Notes: generated by a model from the letters alone, not told the origin. A stretch of 64,000 bases of DNA from Streptomyces sp. 6-11-2 (GCF_006540305.1 NZ_BJOR01000001.1:7564001-7628000); one strand, 5' to 3'; positions 36,696-47,711 are shown, numbered from the stretch's first letter. Translations and numbers: made by a program.

Positions 36696-38432
36696 TCAGG
36701 ACTGGGGTGGGCAGATGCGGGCGATGAGCAGGGCGACGTCGTCGTGATCGCCGGGGTCCCGCAGGGTGTGCAGGAGCAGGTCACAGGTTTCCCCCACGGG
36801 GCGGCCCTCGGAGCCGTCCAGCAGGCCGACGAGGGTGTCGAGGCGGTCGTCGATGGGATGGTGGCGCGTTTCGACCAGGCCGTCGGTGTAGAGGACGAGA
36901 TCGTCGCCGGGACCGAGATCGAGCGTGCTGCTGTGGAAGGTGACGCCGCCGACACCCAGCGGCGCGCCGGGGCACAGGTCGAGCAGTTCGGGGGGCCGGC
37001 CGGTGTGGACCAGGACAGGGGGCAGGTGTCCGGCGTTGGCGATGTGACACTCGCCGTGATGGGGGTCGTAGACGGCGTAGAGGCAGGTGGCGATGTAATG
37101 CTCCAGGCCGCTGGTGATCCTGTCCAGGTGCTGGAGCACCTGGGCGGGGTCGAAGTCGAGTTCGGCCAGGGTGCAGGTGGCGGTGCGGAGGCGGCCCATG
37201 GTGGCGGCGGCGTCGATGCCGCTGCCCATCACGTCCCCCACGACCAGGGCGGTCTTGTCGCCGCTCAGGGGGATGATGTCGAACCAGTCTCCGCCGACTT
37301 CGCTGGTGGCCTGGGCGGGCTGGTAGCGGGAGGCGATCTCCAGGCCTACCAGGTGCGAGGGGTGCTCCGGCAGCAGGCTGCGCTGGAGGGTCACCGCGGC
37401 GTTGCGCACGCTCTGGTACCAGCGGGCGTTGTCGATGCTCACCGCGGCACGGTTGGCCAGCTCGCCGGCCAGTATGGCGTCGTCATGGTTGAAGGGCAGA
37501 GGGTTGCGTGCGCGTTTGAGGTCCAGGGCGCCGAGTACTATGCCGCGGGCGCTCAGCGGCACCGCCAGGTAGGAGTGGATGCCGGCGCGGGCCAGGAGCG
37601 TGGCGGCCTCGGGATCGCGCGCTATACGGGACAGGTCGCGGTCGTTCACGTGGGGTACCAGGACCGGTTTGCCGGTGCGGACGCACTCGGTGACCAGGCG
37701 GTCGGCGGCGTAGGCGGCCAAGTCGCCCACCTGGTCGGCGGCGCGGGTGGCCTCGGTGGGGTAGGCGGCGGCCAGGGCGAGGGCGCGGAAGAGTTCCGGG
37801 CCGCTGCCCGGCCTGGCGGTGCGGTGGCAGGCCAAGACCGTGTCGAGGACGTCCACCGCCGCGATGTCTGCGAGCTCGGGCACGGTGACCCCAGCCAGCT
37901 CGCGGGCGGTCTGGTCCACGTCCAGCACGGTGCCGATGAGAGCCGAGGCATCAGCGATCAGAGTCAGGCGCCGTCGAGCCCGGGCGGCTTCGGTCGCCAG
38001 GCGGTACCGCTCGGTGACGTCGGCGATCGAGGCGGCCACCCCCCGCGCCCGGCCGACGGGGTCCTGCAGCCGATAGAGGGATACCGACCACGCATGGTCG
38101 TGATCCGCATCGGCCCAGGTGCGGCCGACGACGTTCTGGTCCAGCAGCGGGACTCCCGTCTCCAGAACCCGCCACTGCGCGGACTCGATCGCCGCGGTGT
38201 CGACATGCGGCAGGACCTCTGAGACATGGCGGCCGACATGCTCTTCGGTCGACAGACCATTGATGCGCTCCAGGGCCGGATTCACGGCCACGTACCGCAG
38301 ATCTGTGTCCATGACAGCCAGCCCGACCGGGGACTGCGAGACCAGCGTCCCGGACAGCTCATTCAGCAGCCTGCGGGGCTGGGACGTCCTGGGGACATCG
38401 TCTTCGGCCCGAAAGGATTCGGATGTGTTCAT
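36696..38432 (-). CDS. PAS-GAF-PP2C (SpoIIE-type) serine/threonine phosphatase
   Basis: A 578-residue cytoplasmic signalling protein. A PAS domain (about 28-145; [20 protein letters not shown]) is followed by a GAF domain (about 155-335; [20 protein letters not shown]) and a SpoIIE PP2C domain (about 360-575). The metal-binding motifs of the latter are intact: [28 protein letters not shown] and [13 protein letters not shown]. Such proteins dephosphorylate anti-sigma-factor antagonists. Streptomyces have dozens, most of unknown input. ATG 38432 is chosen; upstream codons lack protein character. No anti-sigma gene is adjacent. Confidence 0.94.
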   Translation of the reverse strand: MNTSESFRAEDDVPRTSQPRRLLNELSGTLVSQSPVGLAVMDTDLRYVAVNPALERINGLSTEEHVGRHVSEVLPHVDTAAIESAQWRVLETGVPLLDQNVVGRTWADADHDHAWSVSLYRLQDPVGRARGVAASIADVTERYRLATEAARARRRLTLIADASALIGTVLDVDQTARELAGVTVPELADIAAVDVLDTVLACHRTARPGSGPELFRALALAAAYPTEATRAADQVGDLAAYAADRLVTECVRTGKPVLVPHVNDRDLSRIARDPEAATLLARAGIHSYLAVPLSARGIVLGALDLKRARNPLPFNHDDAILAGELANRAAVSIDNARWYQSVRNAAVTLQRSLLPEHPSHLVGLEIASRYQPAQATSEVGGDWFDIIPLSGDKTALVVGDVMGSGIDAAATMGRLRTATCTLAELDFDPAQVLQHLDRITSGLEHYIATCLYAVYDPHHGECHIANAGHLPPVLVHTGRPPELLDLCPGAPLGVGGVTFHSSTLDLGPGDDLVLYTDGLVETRHHPIDDRLDTLVGLLDGSEGRPVGETCDLLLHTLRDPGDHDDVALLIARICPPQS

Positions 38433-38984
38433 CCCGGCCGTCCCCTCTTGCAACCGCCACCCCAGATGCCTCCGGGCGCCGTCCTGGGCCCGAGACCCTG
38501 GTTCTTCGCAGCTTCCATGATGTCCACGAAGCAGCCCGCCACGCATCCCCCCTCAGTCCCCAAAGATCCTCCTTCCGCGGCCTTGATCGTGCGCATCTCG
38601 GCGGTTCGACCGAGGACGCCGACGCTTTCACCGTCCGACTGCGCGAGGCCGTCGAGCAGACCGTGGCCGAGGTCGCGGCCGCCGCCCAGCCGCAGCCGCC
38701 GAGGACTCCATGCAGGCCCTGGCCGCCATGGAGCAGGAGCTGCAGGCCCCGGCCGAAGTCCAGCACGGCCGGGGCAGGAAGGCCGGGAGCGCCACAGCAT
38801 CGCGGAGGATCACCAGCCAGGCCGCCGAGGAGCGCGCCGCCCGGCGGAATCGCGTGGCGGACATGGAGGACCCCAAGGGCGAGCAGGGGGTGATACGGGT
38901 CGGCATCGTTGTCCAGCTGGTCTGTATCCCTCCTGCGGGCGGTAGGTCTGTCACGGGCTGTAGTGGTTCGGGTCTGAGGTGCGG

Positions 38985-38985
<1 letters not shown>
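38433..38985. other. gene-poor stretch between the phosphatase and ISL3 debris
   Basis: About 550 bp with overlapping open frames on both strands. A plus-strand stretch ([20 protein letters not shown] onward, to about 38890) is rich in Ala, Glu and Arg and helix-prone. I cannot assign it to a family and regard it as a possible gene fragment. Confidence 0.35.
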
Positions 38986-39465
<480 letters not shown>

Positions 39466-39475
39466 TCCAGAACCC

Positions 39476-39668
39476 GCTGGGCGGCAAGTTCGCCGTGGTG
39501 TCGTTACGGGTGCGGCGTTTCGTCTGCGCGGAGGAGTCCTGTAAGCGCAAGACATTTGCCGAGCGGGGGCCGGGGCTCACCCGCCGGTTCGGCCGACGGA
39601 CCGAGCGGCTGCGATCGACTTTGGCCTCGGTCGGTCTTGGGCTCGCGGGCCGGGCCGCGGCCGGATGA
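39476..39668 (+). pseudogene. ISL3 transposase N-terminal zinc-finger piece, inverted
   Basis: On the plus strand the frame reads NPLGGKFAVVSLRVRRFVCA, EESCKRKTFAERGPGLTRRF, then ERLRSTLASVGLGLAGRAAA and a stop. This is the N-terminal region that should precede the SRGRVGSRLAAAL segment encoded on the minus strand at 39465. The two pieces therefore lie tail-to-tail in opposite orientation, as if about 200 bp had inverted in place. Confidence 0.7.
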
Positions 39669-39797
39669 CGGAGACCTTCGGGTCGCCGGTGAGCCGGAAC
39701 ACCCAGGGTGCCGCAGGTGGCGCCTTCGGCGAAGATTCGGTCGCGCGGGATTCGCACTTCTCCGCAAGCGCGTCCTGCTCCATGCATAGATCCAGGA

Positions 39798-40073
39798 TCA
39801 GGAGTCGTCCTCAACGAGTCCGAAACCTTCAGGGAAGCTTTCCAAGAACTCGCGGCGCGAAGGATCGGCCTCCTCTGCAGTCATCGAACCGAGTAGGTCG
39901 ATGAACTCGCTTCGCTGATCACTCGACAGCTGAGCCACCAGATCGGCGACACCCTCCAAGACCTTGACCGCGTCATCCGGATCGATCTGCTCGTCCTCGC
40001 ACCCCTCAACGAACCAGAGAACATCGACCAAGGCCTCCGCCAGAGCACGGGTCAGCGACGGATACACAGGCAT
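39798..40073 (-). CDS. small acidic hypothetical protein, 91 aa
   Basis: An acidic, helical protein (MPVYPSLTRALAEALVDVLW, then EGCEDEQIDPDDAVKVLEGV, FIDLLGSM, EFLESFPEGFGLVEDDS). I have the impression of a conserved Streptomyces family of this size but know no function. GGGAGA lies 9 nt before the ATG. It may be an immunity-type or modulator protein, but nothing in the sequence proves that. It stands alone between ISL3 debris and the methyltransferase. Confidence 0.7.
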   Translation of the reverse strand: MPVYPSLTRALAEALVDVLWFVEGCEDEQIDPDDAVKVLEGVADLVAQLSSDQRSEFIDLLGSMTAEEADPSRREFLESFPEGFGLVEDDS

Positions 40074-40256
40074 CGGAACGATCTCCCATCAGGCGGCTGA
40101 CAGAGCGCGGCCATCTCACCACACGCCACTGACATCACTGTCAGTGAGCCGCCCACAGGAAGTGGACCAGAGCCCGTCCTCAGGGAGAGTTCATGGGCTT
40201 ATGTCCGCCTCCCGTTGAGGTTGAGGCAGGGCGGGGGTGGTGTTGAATATGGCTCC

Positions 40257-41174
40257 ATGAGCGAGAGTGGGCGTGCGGCGAGCCGGACGGCAGTGCTGGT
40301 CTGCCAGGGTCGGGCGGCCGCGAACGGGATAACTGCTGCAGGCCAGTTCGCGGATCCGGTGGCGGTAGCGCTGCTGCGTGTCAAGGAACGTACGCCCGTG
40401 GACGAGGTACGCGCGAACACTCCGCCCAAGGGCTGGCAGGAGCGCACCGCGTACGAAAGTGTGCGGGCGTGCGCCGAGGTGGTCGTGCCACGGACGGTCG
40501 CGATCGACGAGGCACTGCGCGCCCACGTGACCGGTCAGCTCGTGATCCTCGGCGCCGGCCTGGACACGCGCGCGTGGCGTCTGCCCGAACTCGCGCAGAC
40601 GGATGTGTGGGAGGTCGACCATCCGGCCTCCCAGCAAGACAAGCACGCCCGCCTCGCCGAGGCCGCGCCAGTGCTCCGAGGACCGGATGAGGGCGATCTC
40701 CTCGCCGCCGAGCTATCGGCCATCGCCCGTTCCGTGCGGTTCACGCCGGTCGATTTCGCCGTCGATGATCTCGGTGCGGCGTTGGATGCCGCCGGGCACG
40801 ACCCAGCCGCGCCGACGACATGGTTGTGGGAGGGCGTCGTCCCGTACCTCACGCGCGACGAGGTGCGCGCCACGGTGGCCGCACTCGCCGCCCGGTCGGT
40901 CCCGGGCAGTGCACTCGTCGTCAACTACCAGGCGCCGTCGGCGAGGGCGGCCGCAGGGCGGCTGCTGACACGCATGCTCGGCAGTTCCGTCACATCGGGC
41001 GAGCCGTGGCGCTCGCTGTGGAGGCCGCAGCGGATGGCTGCACTGCTCGCGGAGTACGGCCTGCGGGTGGTGTCGGACGACAACCTCCTCACCCTCGCGC
41101 ATACCCTCAGCAGCCCGGCACGCGGGCGGACATCCTTGCAGTCGGGTCGCGTAGCCGTCGCAGAGCGGCACTGA
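40257..41174 (+). CDS. SAM-dependent methyltransferase (leucine carboxyl methyltransferase-like)
   Basis: A 305-residue methyltransferase of the class I LCMT/YktD-like group common in actinobacteria. The SAM-binding motif is QLVILGAGLDTRAWRLPE. The downstream acidic strand motif VWEVDHPASQQDK, FTPVDFAVDDLG, and post-motif WLWEGVVPYLTRDEV complete the signature. ATG 40257 is preferred over upstream frame extension. These proteins often sit in secondary-metabolite clusters and methylate carboxyl or hydroxyl groups, but the substrate here is unknown. No membrane segments. Confidence 0.9.
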   Translation: MSESGRAASRTAVLVCQGRAAANGITAAGQFADPVAVALLRVKERTPVDEVRANTPPKGWQERTAYESVRACAEVVVPRTVAIDEALRAHVTGQLVILGAGLDTRAWRLPELAQTDVWEVDHPASQQDKHARLAEAAPVLRGPDEGDLLAAELSAIARSVRFTPVDFAVDDLGAALDAAGHDPAAPTTWLWEGVVPYLTRDEVRATVAALAARSVPGSALVVNYQAPSARAAAGRLLTRMLGSSVTSGEPWRSLWRPQRMAALLAEYGLRVVSDDNLLTLAHTLSSPARGRTSLQSGRVAVAERH

Positions 41175-41211
41175 CGTGAGGATCGCCCTTCCGCTTTTCT
41201 CCGCAGCCATT

Positions 41212-41695
41212 CGCCGAACGGCTGCCCTCCTGTAACGCCGGCCCGCAGGCCATCATCAATCTGCGGCGCTACTTCGGGGTCGGGCTGGAGCTTGGTGCGG
41301 CTCTCTACACCGGGAGCCGGTTAGAGCATCTGGCCGGTGGGGGAGACCGGCCAGTGGCCGCCGGCCGGATCATGGCGGAGGACCTGGTCGCGGTGCGGAC
41401 CTTGCGGGTCACCGTTTCGGCGCCTGTCGCGCTGGACATTCCGGAAGGGCGCCTCGGCGAGCGGCGGACTGGCCTGCCGCACTCCGTCCCGAGTGGCATG
41501 GGCATGGACATGGTCGAGATGGCCGACCTCGCTCCTGGTTCGCCGGCGGCCCGGTCTTGGCACCTTCTTCGCGACCAGCCTGATGTGGGTTGGGCGATCG
41601 CGGGGAAGCCGCTCGCCAGGAAGCGTCCGCGGTTGCTCCTGATCCACCTACGACCGCGTTGTACGCTGCGCCGTCGGTCGGCCACAGTCATTCTG
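41212..41695 (+). pseudogene. DUF6308-like gene remnant
   Basis: The plus-strand frame reads QAIINLRRYFGVGLELGAAL, GGGDRPVAAGRIMAEDLVAV, LAPGSPAARSWHLLRDQPDV and GWAIAGKPLARKRPRLLLI, a good match to proteins I know as DUF6308. The middle is shortened, and the last part (TYDRVVRCAVGRPQSF) is only found after a frameshift near 41645. The N-terminal third is missing. It is non-functional as read. Confidence 0.6.
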
Positions 41696-41847
41696 ACTCG
41701 CTCGGCACGCCACGCGGCGTGAGGGTGGCGCCGCTTTGCACCGCCCGCTGCCTTGGCGGCGCCGTTCATGTAACGGGTGTACTCGGCTCGCTGACGCCGC
41801 AGGCGGATCTATAGCGCCTGTTTCAAAAGCCCGCATCGAGTGAGCGG

Positions 41848-42285
41848 TCAGTCGGCGGCGAGGATGTCGGAAAGACTCACAGCGGGGCGGCCAAGCAGCG
41901 CTGTCAGCGCGCGCTGCTGGCGCTCGGTCAAGGAAGCAACGAAGATCGCTGCGTCAGCGTTGGCCTGGTCGCAGGCCTGAGCTACCTCACGGACTTTTCC
42001 ATAGCTCAGCAGAGTCCGAGAGGAGTAGGGCAGGCCCATCTTCTGGACCCCGCCGTCCGAGACGCCTCGTCGCTGCACAATCTGCACGACGACCCGAGCG
42101 CCGCGCGCTGCCAGTTCTGTGGCTGCCGACGCCATGAGTGTTTCGAAGTCCTTCTGCTTCGCGGAGAAGTAGCCGACCAGGACTACATCAGCGCCGATGG
42201 TCGTGAGCCGAGACGCCTGGCGCCGGGCTGGCTCCGGCGGCACACGGCGAGCCAGACGCCGGTCGCGCCTTCTGGGCTGATGCAT
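41848..42285 (-). CDS. stand-alone HflX N-terminal-domain-like protein
   Basis: A 145-residue protein resembling the nucleotide-binding N-terminal domain of the ribosome-associated GTPase HflX: ADVVLVGYFSAKQKDFETLM, GARVVVQIVQRRGVSDGGVQ, the SYGKVREVAQAC helix (compare GSGKVxEL in HflX) and AAIFVASLTERQQRALTALL. The HflX linker and G domain are completely absent, and the protein ends normally shortly after LGRPAVSLSDILAAD. It could bind ATP/GTP or ribosomes as a truncated partner. Function unknown. Confidence 0.7.
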   Translation of the reverse strand: MHQPRRRDRRLARRVPPEPARRQASRLTTIGADVVLVGYFSAKQKDFETLMASAATELAARGARVVVQIVQRRGVSDGGVQKMGLPYSSRTLLSYGKVREVAQACDQANADAAIFVASLTERQQRALTALLGRPAVSLSDILAAD

Positions 42286-42357
42286 GGACCACAGGCTAGA
42301 TGCCTGGCTACCTGCAGCGATACCGGGTTTCTCGCTGGCCGAGGTTGGCGAGCAAGA

Positions 42358-42545
42358 TCAGAGCCACTCGTTAATGACGGCGATGGTGACGGTGGCCTCG
42401 TAGCGGACGGCCAGCTTGTCGTATCTCGTGGCCACCGCTCGATGACGCTTGAGACGTTTGATCCCGCACTCGACCGCGTGGCGCATACGGTAGTCGACCT
42501 TGTCGAACTTCGGCGGACGACCGCCGCGGGCGCCCAGCTTCTAGC
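42358..42545 (-). pseudogene. IS5-type transposase C-terminal remnant
   Basis: The minus strand reads [20 protein letters not shown], then [20 protein letters not shown] and ends [17 protein letters not shown] followed by TGA, the classical C terminus of IS5-family transposases. An in-frame TAG lies at its start and the rest of the element is missing. Confidence 0.8.
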
Positions 42546-42591
42546 GGCTGCGGATCTGGTCGGACTTCTCACAGTCCGGGCAGCACATGGC

Positions 42592-42828
42592 TCAACGCTG
42601 ACGCCGTCTCGGAAACAGTGCGCTGAACGTTCCGCTGAGAATCGCTGCGAAGAGCAGCCATCCCCATGACGCCGCCCCGAGCCGATGCGAAACCACCACC
42701 ACGTAGGCGAAGCAGCCGAGGCCACCGCCCACCAGGCAGAACGCAAAGCCGCGAAGCCCGAACCACCACCTGGGGCGATCTATCTCAGGAGTCACACCAG
42801 GCAATATCCACGCTCGCTGGCAGGCCAC
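42592..42828 (-). CDS. small putative membrane protein, 78 aa
   Basis: A frame with two hydrophobic segments (LRGFAFCLVGGGLGCFAYVV and GWLLFAAILSGTFSALF) and a basic C terminus (PRRRQR). No family is recognised. Composition suits a small two-helix membrane protein, but the start is uncertain and there is no strong ribosome site. It is next to an IS remnant, so it may be a fragment. Confidence 0.4.
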   Translation of the reverse strand: MACQRAWILPGVTPEIDRPRWWFGLRGFAFCLVGGGLGCFAYVVVVSHRLGAASWGWLLFAAILSGTFSALFPRRRQR

Positions 42829-42882
42829 GAGAACCCTGGAGCGATCGTCTCTGCAACACGGCGAACCTCTGCGGTCACAGCA

Positions 42883-43782
42883 CTAGACGTCCACCGGCGG
42901 CACCGAGGCCAAGCGGCGCTGCGCAGCGGCTTGGATCTCGGAAGGACCGCGTGCCCATTCGATCGTGCGGCCGGCCGCAGTCGCCACAGGCCGGTCCCAG
43001 CAGGAGCGGACCGTCGCCGGACGGCGTATGCCGAGTTCGGCCCGCGCCCAGTCCGGAAGGAGACCGACAGCGGCATTCATCAACAGGCGCACGACCAGCC
43101 GTTCACGTCCGGTCCGGCCGAAGCCCCGGAGAAACCGCACGGAGTCCGACGCGGCTCGGGTCGCACGGAGTTGGGGACGTGTTCGGTCCAGGTAGCGCTC
43201 GACCTCCCGAGTGTTGCAGGGCACCTTCTCCGCGCCCAGCATCTCGGCGACCGGGGCGACCTGGCGGTAGTACGCGTCGCACTCGGCAGGCGTCAGCCGC
43301 AACCGCTGCGGCGCGTACGACTGGTAACCCGCCAGGAAGCTGCGCACCTCCGCGATGTGCACCCAGGTCAGCAGTTCGGGGTCGTCCGCGCGGTAGGGCC
43401 GGCCGTCCGGGGCGGTGCCGCGCACCCGGGTGTGAATCCGGCGCACCAAGGCGATCGACTCGTGTGCGGCCGGCGCGGAGCCGAAGGTCGTCGTGGTGAC
43501 GAACCGCGCGGTGCCGATGAGACGGCCGACCGGGTCGGACCGGAAATCCGAGTGCTGGTCGACCCCGGCCATGGCCAGAGGGTGCAGGGACTGGAGCATC
43601 AACGCCGCGAACCCGCCGATGAGCATGCCGGTCGGATGTCCGTGCACCCGCCAGGCAGGATCGCCCGGGACGATCCCGAGCAGCCCGGGATCACCGGCCG
43701 GACCCTCGTACCGTTCCAGTTTGAGGTCCCCACCATGCACGGTCGCCTTGAGCTCCTCGGCGATCCGGGTCCTCAGCCCCAC
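42883..43782 (-). CDS. MpaB/DUF2236-family oxygenase-like protein
   Basis: A 299-residue protein of the DUF2236 (latex clearing protein/MpaB-like) family. Family motifs: GDPAWRVHGHPTGMLIGGFA, ALMLQSLHPLAMAGVDQHSD, TARFVTTTTFGSAPAAHESI, HTRVRGTAPDGRPYRADDPE and LLTWVHIAEVRSFLAGYQ. The His in LHPLAMAGV and the HIAE are candidate haem or metal ligands, as in family members that oxidatively cleave hydrophobic chains. GTG 43782 follows GGAGG at 5 nt; the longer frame is not protein-like. Divergent from a small hypothetical gene. Confidence 0.85.
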   Translation of the reverse strand: MGLRTRIAEELKATVHGGDLKLERYEGPAGDPGLLGIVPGDPAWRVHGHPTGMLIGGFAALMLQSLHPLAMAGVDQHSDFRSDPVGRLIGTARFVTTTTFGSAPAAHESIALVRRIHTRVRGTAPDGRPYRADDPELLTWVHIAEVRSFLAGYQSYAPQRLRLTPAECDAYYRQVAPVAEMLGAEKVPCNTREVERYLDRTRPQLRATRAASDSVRFLRGFGRTGRERLVVRLLMNAAVGLLPDWARAELGIRRPATVRSCWDRPVATAAGRTIEWARGPSEIQAAAQRRLASVPPVDV

Positions 43783-43978
43783 AAACACCTCCGCGATCCG
43801 ATGCGCACCGCCACTGCATCGCCATTCTCTCCGGTCGACCCGACGACGGTCCGGGGGATGGCCACGAACCTGACCATGCCTCCGCCCGCGCCGTGTGCAG
43901 CCCCGGCCATGGGCGGTCAGCCTGGGCGGCAGCGTGTCCGAAGTGACAGCAAAATCGAACAAGCGATCTAATGTCGGT

Positions 43979-44215
43979 ATGGATGCGACCGGCTTCCCCG
44001 ATGACCTTGTCCAGGTGCAGTACGCCTGGAACGCCACCTACGATGCGCTCGCCGCGCCCCGGTCACCTGACACCACGGCCCTGCGCCGCCGCCTGCTGCG
44101 CCTGTCCGTACGTCTGTGGTGGCACCCCTACTGGAAGACCGTCCCCTCGGTGCCGGCGGCGCGCATCGGGCTGCGGCAGCTGGCCCGCACCCGGGGAGCC
44201 GTCCGAGCCGCATGA
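43979..44215 (+). CDS. small hypothetical protein, 78 aa
   Basis: From ATG 43979 the frame reads MDATGFPDDLVQVQYAWNAT, YDALAAPR, LRRRLLRLSVRLWWHPYWKT and ends RQLARTRGAVRAA. It is basic and helical with a notable Trp-rich motif. Codon use is normal. I do not know the family. It is divergent from the MpaB-like gene, separated by an AT-richer region that probably holds both promoters. Confidence 0.55.
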   Translation: MDATGFPDDLVQVQYAWNATYDALAAPRSPDTTALRRRLLRLSVRLWWHPYWKTVPSVPAARIGLRQLARTRGAVRAA

Positions 44216-44485
44216 CGAACCGGCGGGTGCCCTCGCCCGACCAGGAGCAGTGTCGCGACACGGGTTGCGCCTACGGTTGAGCCGTCTGTTGCGGGTATGG
44301 GTTGCGCCTGGGTTGTGCCTGGCCCCAGACATCCCTGTTGTGGCCGCTTTCTCCCATGCACTGGCTGGAGCTGGGGGAGAGGGACGGGCGGGATGGGCGG
44401 GATGGGCGGCGCGGAAGCAGCCGGGGATCGGTGCGCACTCGCCGTGGGTGCGTGTCGGCCGGGGCCGTGCGGCGTCCGGCCCGGT

Positions 44486-45751
44486 CTACTGCGGTGCGCC
44501 CAGGTTGGTGCCGGCGGCGAGCGCGGCTGCTTCTCCGCGTGAGGTCACGTCCAGTTTTCGTAGCAGGCCTGCGACGTGGAACTTGACGGTGCTCTCCGTG
44601 ATGCCGAGCTCGGCCGCGATCGCCTTGTTGCGTCTGCCCTGGGCGACCAGGTGGAGCACCTCGCGCTCGCGGCGGTTGAGGGCTGCCAGACGTGTCTCAT
44701 CGCTCCGATTGGCGGGAGGCTCGAGAGGGAGGCCGATTGTCGCGTGGCTGCCCCATCCCGGGACCGCGTCCAGAGTGACCGCGGCACCCAACGTCTGTGC
44801 GCGGCCCTCGAGTTGCCGCTGCAGGGCCGGCAGGTCTAGTTTCCCGGATTCCTGGTCACGTACGTCGACCACCAGCGAGGCGCCCGGGCAGCTCCAGGCG
44901 ATGCGCAGGCGAGTCAGGTCGGGCTGGGCGATGAAGGCCAGCACGGTGGCGCGCGTCATCGCGCGTGCCGCATAGGCGATCTCGCCCGGCAGCGGACGTC
45001 CGTCCTTCGGCGGGGCCGCAAACTCGATGTGCGCCTCGTGATGGCGCAGCATCTGCCGGAGGTCCTTGCGCAGCGTCGCGAAGGCCGCATGGGCAGTCTC
45101 CTGCGACAACTCCTGGTCGGACTTCTGCATGGAACGCAACGCGATCAACGCGGCGGACGCCGTATCGGTGGCAGCCAGCCGCGCCCTGGCGTCATCGAGC
45201 CCGGACGAGCGCAGCGTGGACAGAATGGCCACGAGCGAGGTTTCGTGTGCAGCCACCATCTCGGTGATGGTGCGTGCCCGTTCGCTGGACGCGGCACGGG
45301 ACTCTGCCAGGTAGTCGGGACTGGCCTGGGCGACCTGCTGCCGGATCGATGTTGCCACGATGCCGAAGACCGCCGACAACTCCGCGGGGTACGGGACCGG
45401 CCTCCGAGAACTCTGCGGAACGAGCAGGAGCAGCGTGTCGCCCCGGTCCCGCACCGTCCACACCGGGCGCTGAGCGCCACCGATCCTGGCAGTGGTGCTC
45501 AGGGCCCGGCCGGGCTCGACGACCCGCTTGAGGTCTTCGAGCTCATCGATGGTGACCTTGTGGATCAGGTCGGCGGCTCCGGCGACCTTGCGTGGACGTC
45601 CCGTGCACTCGCGAGTGAAGATCACGAGCGCTGCGTGCGGCCACCGGTGGGACAGGAGCCGGGAGAAACGGGGAGCGATGTCGTGCAACGGGCCGTCGAT
45701 GACTTCCCGGAGCAGGAGAAGACCATCGGTTGAGGCCTGCGGATCTGGCAT
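44486..45751 (-). CDS. LuxR-type transcriptional regulator with sensor-like N terminus
   Basis: A 421-residue protein with a C-terminal LuxR helix-turn-helix (residues about 357-412; [40 protein letters not shown]). The N-terminal 150 residues look GAF-like ([31 protein letters not shown]). A middle helical region and a GHKL-like stretch ([46 protein letters not shown]) suggest a degenerate histidine-kinase ATPase. It is divergent from the formaldehyde-dehydrogenase genes and may regulate them. ATG 45751 is chosen; the longer frame to 45808 is possible. Confidence 0.85.
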   Translation of the reverse strand: MPDPQASTDGLLLLREVIDGPLHDIAPRFSRLLSHRWPHAALVIFTRECTGRPRKVAGAADLIHKVTIDELEDLKRVVEPGRALSTTARIGGAQRPVWTVRDRGDTLLLLVPQSSRRPVPYPAELSAVFGIVATSIRQQVAQASPDYLAESRAASSERARTITEMVAAHETSLVAILSTLRSSGLDDARARLAATDTASAALIALRSMQKSDQELSQETAHAAFATLRKDLRQMLRHHEAHIEFAAPPKDGRPLPGEIAYAARAMTRATVLAFIAQPDLTRLRIAWSCPGASLVVDVRDQESGKLDLPALQRQLEGRAQTLGAAVTLDAVPGWGSHATIGLPLEPPANRSDETRLAALNRREREVLHLVAQGRRNKAIAAELGITESTVKFHVAGLLRKLDVTSRGEAAALAAGTNLGAPQ

Positions 45752-45906
45752 TCCGCCGACCCTACACTCTCCACCCCACTGTTCGAAGGTCGAGGATTTC
45801 CTGTCCACAAGACCAGGATCCCGGTGATCTCCACAGGGTTAGGTTCGCTGAGGCATGCACCGGACTGCATGCGCTTGTATCCACGAACGACGAAGGAACA
45901 GTTGCG

Positions 45907-46992
45907 ATGCCTCAGCAGGTCCGCGGCGTGATCGCCCGCTCGAAGGGAGCTCCGGCCGAGCTCACCGACATCGTGATCCCGGACCCGGGTCCCGGCGAGG
46001 TCGTCGTTGCCGTGGCGGCCTGTGGGGTCTGCCACACCGACCTCACCTACCGGGACGGCGGGATCAGCGACGACTATCCCTTCCTGCTCGGCCACGAGGC
46101 GGCCGGCACCGTCGAGAGCGTCGGAGCAGGCGTCGACTCCGTCAAACCCGGCGACTTCGTCGTCCTGAACTGGCGGGCGGTGTGCGGGCAGTGCCGCGCC
46201 TGCAAGCGTGGCCGCCCGCAGTACTGCTTCGACACGTTCAACGCCGCCCAGAAGATGACTCTGCTCGACGGCACAGAACTCAACCCCGCCCTGGGCATCG
46301 GCGCGTTCGCCGACAAGACCCTCGTCCACGCGGGGCAGTGCACCAAGGTGGACCCCTCTGCGGACCCCGCGGTCGTCGGCCTCCTGGGGTGCGGTGTCAT
46401 GGCCGGGCTTGGGGCGGCGGTCAACACCGGAGCCGTGAGCCGAGGCGACTCGGTGGCGGTGATCGGCTGCGGCGGCGTGGGCGACGCCGCGATCGTCGGG
46501 GCCCGCCTGGCCGGGGCCTCGAAGATCATCGCTGTCGATCGAGACGACCAGAAGCTCACATGGGCCCGAGAGCTCGGCGCCACCCACACGGTCAACGCCA
46601 CCAACCAGGACATCGTCACCGCGGTCACGGAACTGACCGGCGGCTTCGGCGCCGATGTCGTCATCGACGCCGTGGGCCGTCCCGAAACGTGGAAGCAGGC
46701 GTTCTACGCACGCGACCTCGCAGGGACCGTCGTCCTCGTCGGCGTCCCAACCCCGGACATGCGCCTGGACATGCCGCTTCTCGACTTCTTCTCCCGCGGC
46801 GGCAGCCTCAAGTCGTCGTGGTACGGCGACTGTCTGCCCGAACGGGACTTCCCCATGCTCGTCGACCTCTACCAGCAAGGCCGGCTGCCGCTGGACAAAT
46901 TTGTCACCGAACGCATCAGCCTCGACGCGGTCGAGGAAGCCTTCCACACCATGCACACCGGCAGCGTGCTGCGCTCGGTGGTGGTCCGGTGA
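45907..46992 (+). CDS. mscR: S-(hydroxymethyl)mycothiol dehydrogenase (zinc ADH family)
   Basis: A 361-residue class III-type zinc alcohol dehydrogenase. It has catalytic zinc ligands (CGVCHTDL and the [17 protein letters not shown]is), the structural zinc cysteines ([19 protein letters not shown]) and the nucleotide motif [14 protein letters not shown]. The sequence [13 protein letters not shown] and the coupled MBL-fold partner are characteristic of mycothiol-dependent formaldehyde dehydrogenase, also an S-nitrosomycothiol reductase. It oxidises the formaldehyde-mycothiol adduct in the cytoplasm. Its stop overlaps the next gene (GTGA), so they are translated together. Confidence 0.9.
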   Translation: MPQQVRGVIARSKGAPAELTDIVIPDPGPGEVVVAVAACGVCHTDLTYRDGGISDDYPFLLGHEAAGTVESVGAGVDSVKPGDFVVLNWRAVCGQCRACKRGRPQYCFDTFNAAQKMTLLDGTELNPALGIGAFADKTLVHAGQCTKVDPSADPAVVGLLGCGVMAGLGAAVNTGAVSRGDSVAVIGCGGVGDAAIVGARLAGASKIIAVDRDDQKLTWARELGATHTVNATNQDIVTAVTELTGGFGADVVIDAVGRPETWKQAFYARDLAGTVVLVGVPTPDMRLDMPLLDFFSRGGSLKSSWYGDCLPERDFPMLVDLYQQGRLPLDKFVTERISLDAVEEAFHTMHTGSVLRSVVVR

Positions 46993-47621
46993 GCGGCGCC
47001 CTGCGTATTGAACGCGTTGTCACCAGCGGGGTCTTCGAACTCGACGGGGGCACGTGGAACGTCGACAACAACGTCTGGCTCGTCGGCGACGACCACGACG
47101 TCGTCGTCGTGGACGCGGCCCATGACGATGCCCCGATCGTGGAAGCCGTGGGCAACCGCCGCGTAGGGGCGATCGTGTGTACCCACGGACACAACGACCA
47201 CATCTCGGTCGCGCCCCAACTTGGTGACCGCCTCGACGCCCCGGTCCTGCTGCACCCGGCAGACCGCCAACTGTGGGAGATGACCCACCCGAGCCGAACG
47301 TTCCAGGAGACGGTCGACGGCGAACGAATCGCCGTGGCGGGGACGACCCTGGAAGTGATCCACACCCCCGGACACTCGCCCGGCTCAGTCTGCCTCCACC
47401 TGCCCGAGGCCCACGCTCTGTTCTCCGGCGACACCCTGTTCGCCGGTGGACCGGGTGCAACAGGCCGATCGTTCTCGGACTTCCCGACGATCATCACGTC
47501 CATCCGGGACCTGCTGTTCCCCCTGGCCGGGAACACCCTCGTCCACACCGGACACGGAGACACCACGACCATCCAGAACGAAGCACCCCACCTGGATGAA
47601 TGGATCCGCCGCGGCCACTGA
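46989..47621 (+). CDS. metallo-beta-lactamase-fold hydrolase paired with mscR
   Basis: A 210-residue MBL-fold enzyme of the glyoxalase II type. Metal motifs: THGHNDH (HxHxDH), [11 protein letters not shown] (second His), [20 protein letters not shown] (bridging Asp) and VHTGHGDTT (third His). In actinobacteria this gene follows mscR almost invariably and probably hydrolyses the S-formylmycothiol product or a related thioester; that substrate is inferred from the pairing. The GTG start overlaps the mscR stop. Confidence 0.9.
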   Translation: MSGALRIERVVTSGVFELDGGTWNVDNNVWLVGDDHDVVVVDAAHDDAPIVEAVGNRRVGAIVCTHGHNDHISVAPQLGDRLDAPVLLHPADRQLWEMTHPSRTFQETVDGERIAVAGTTLEVIHTPGHSPGSVCLHLPEAHALFSGDTLFAGGPGATGRSFSDFPTIITSIRDLLFPLAGNTLVHTGHGDTTTIQNEAPHLDEWIRRGH

Positions 47622-47711
47622 GCCCTCGCCCCAGGCGTCAATCACTGGATCTCCTGCACATCCGCTCCGCTTCCACTTCTCCCGTGTCGGTTGGAGAACG
47701 AGCAAGAGGAG

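Noticed and set aside
36621..38222. 533-codon plus-strand frame opposite the PP2C phosphatase
   Set aside because: Shadow frame created by high GC; the minus strand holds intact PAS, GAF and SpoIIE motifs.
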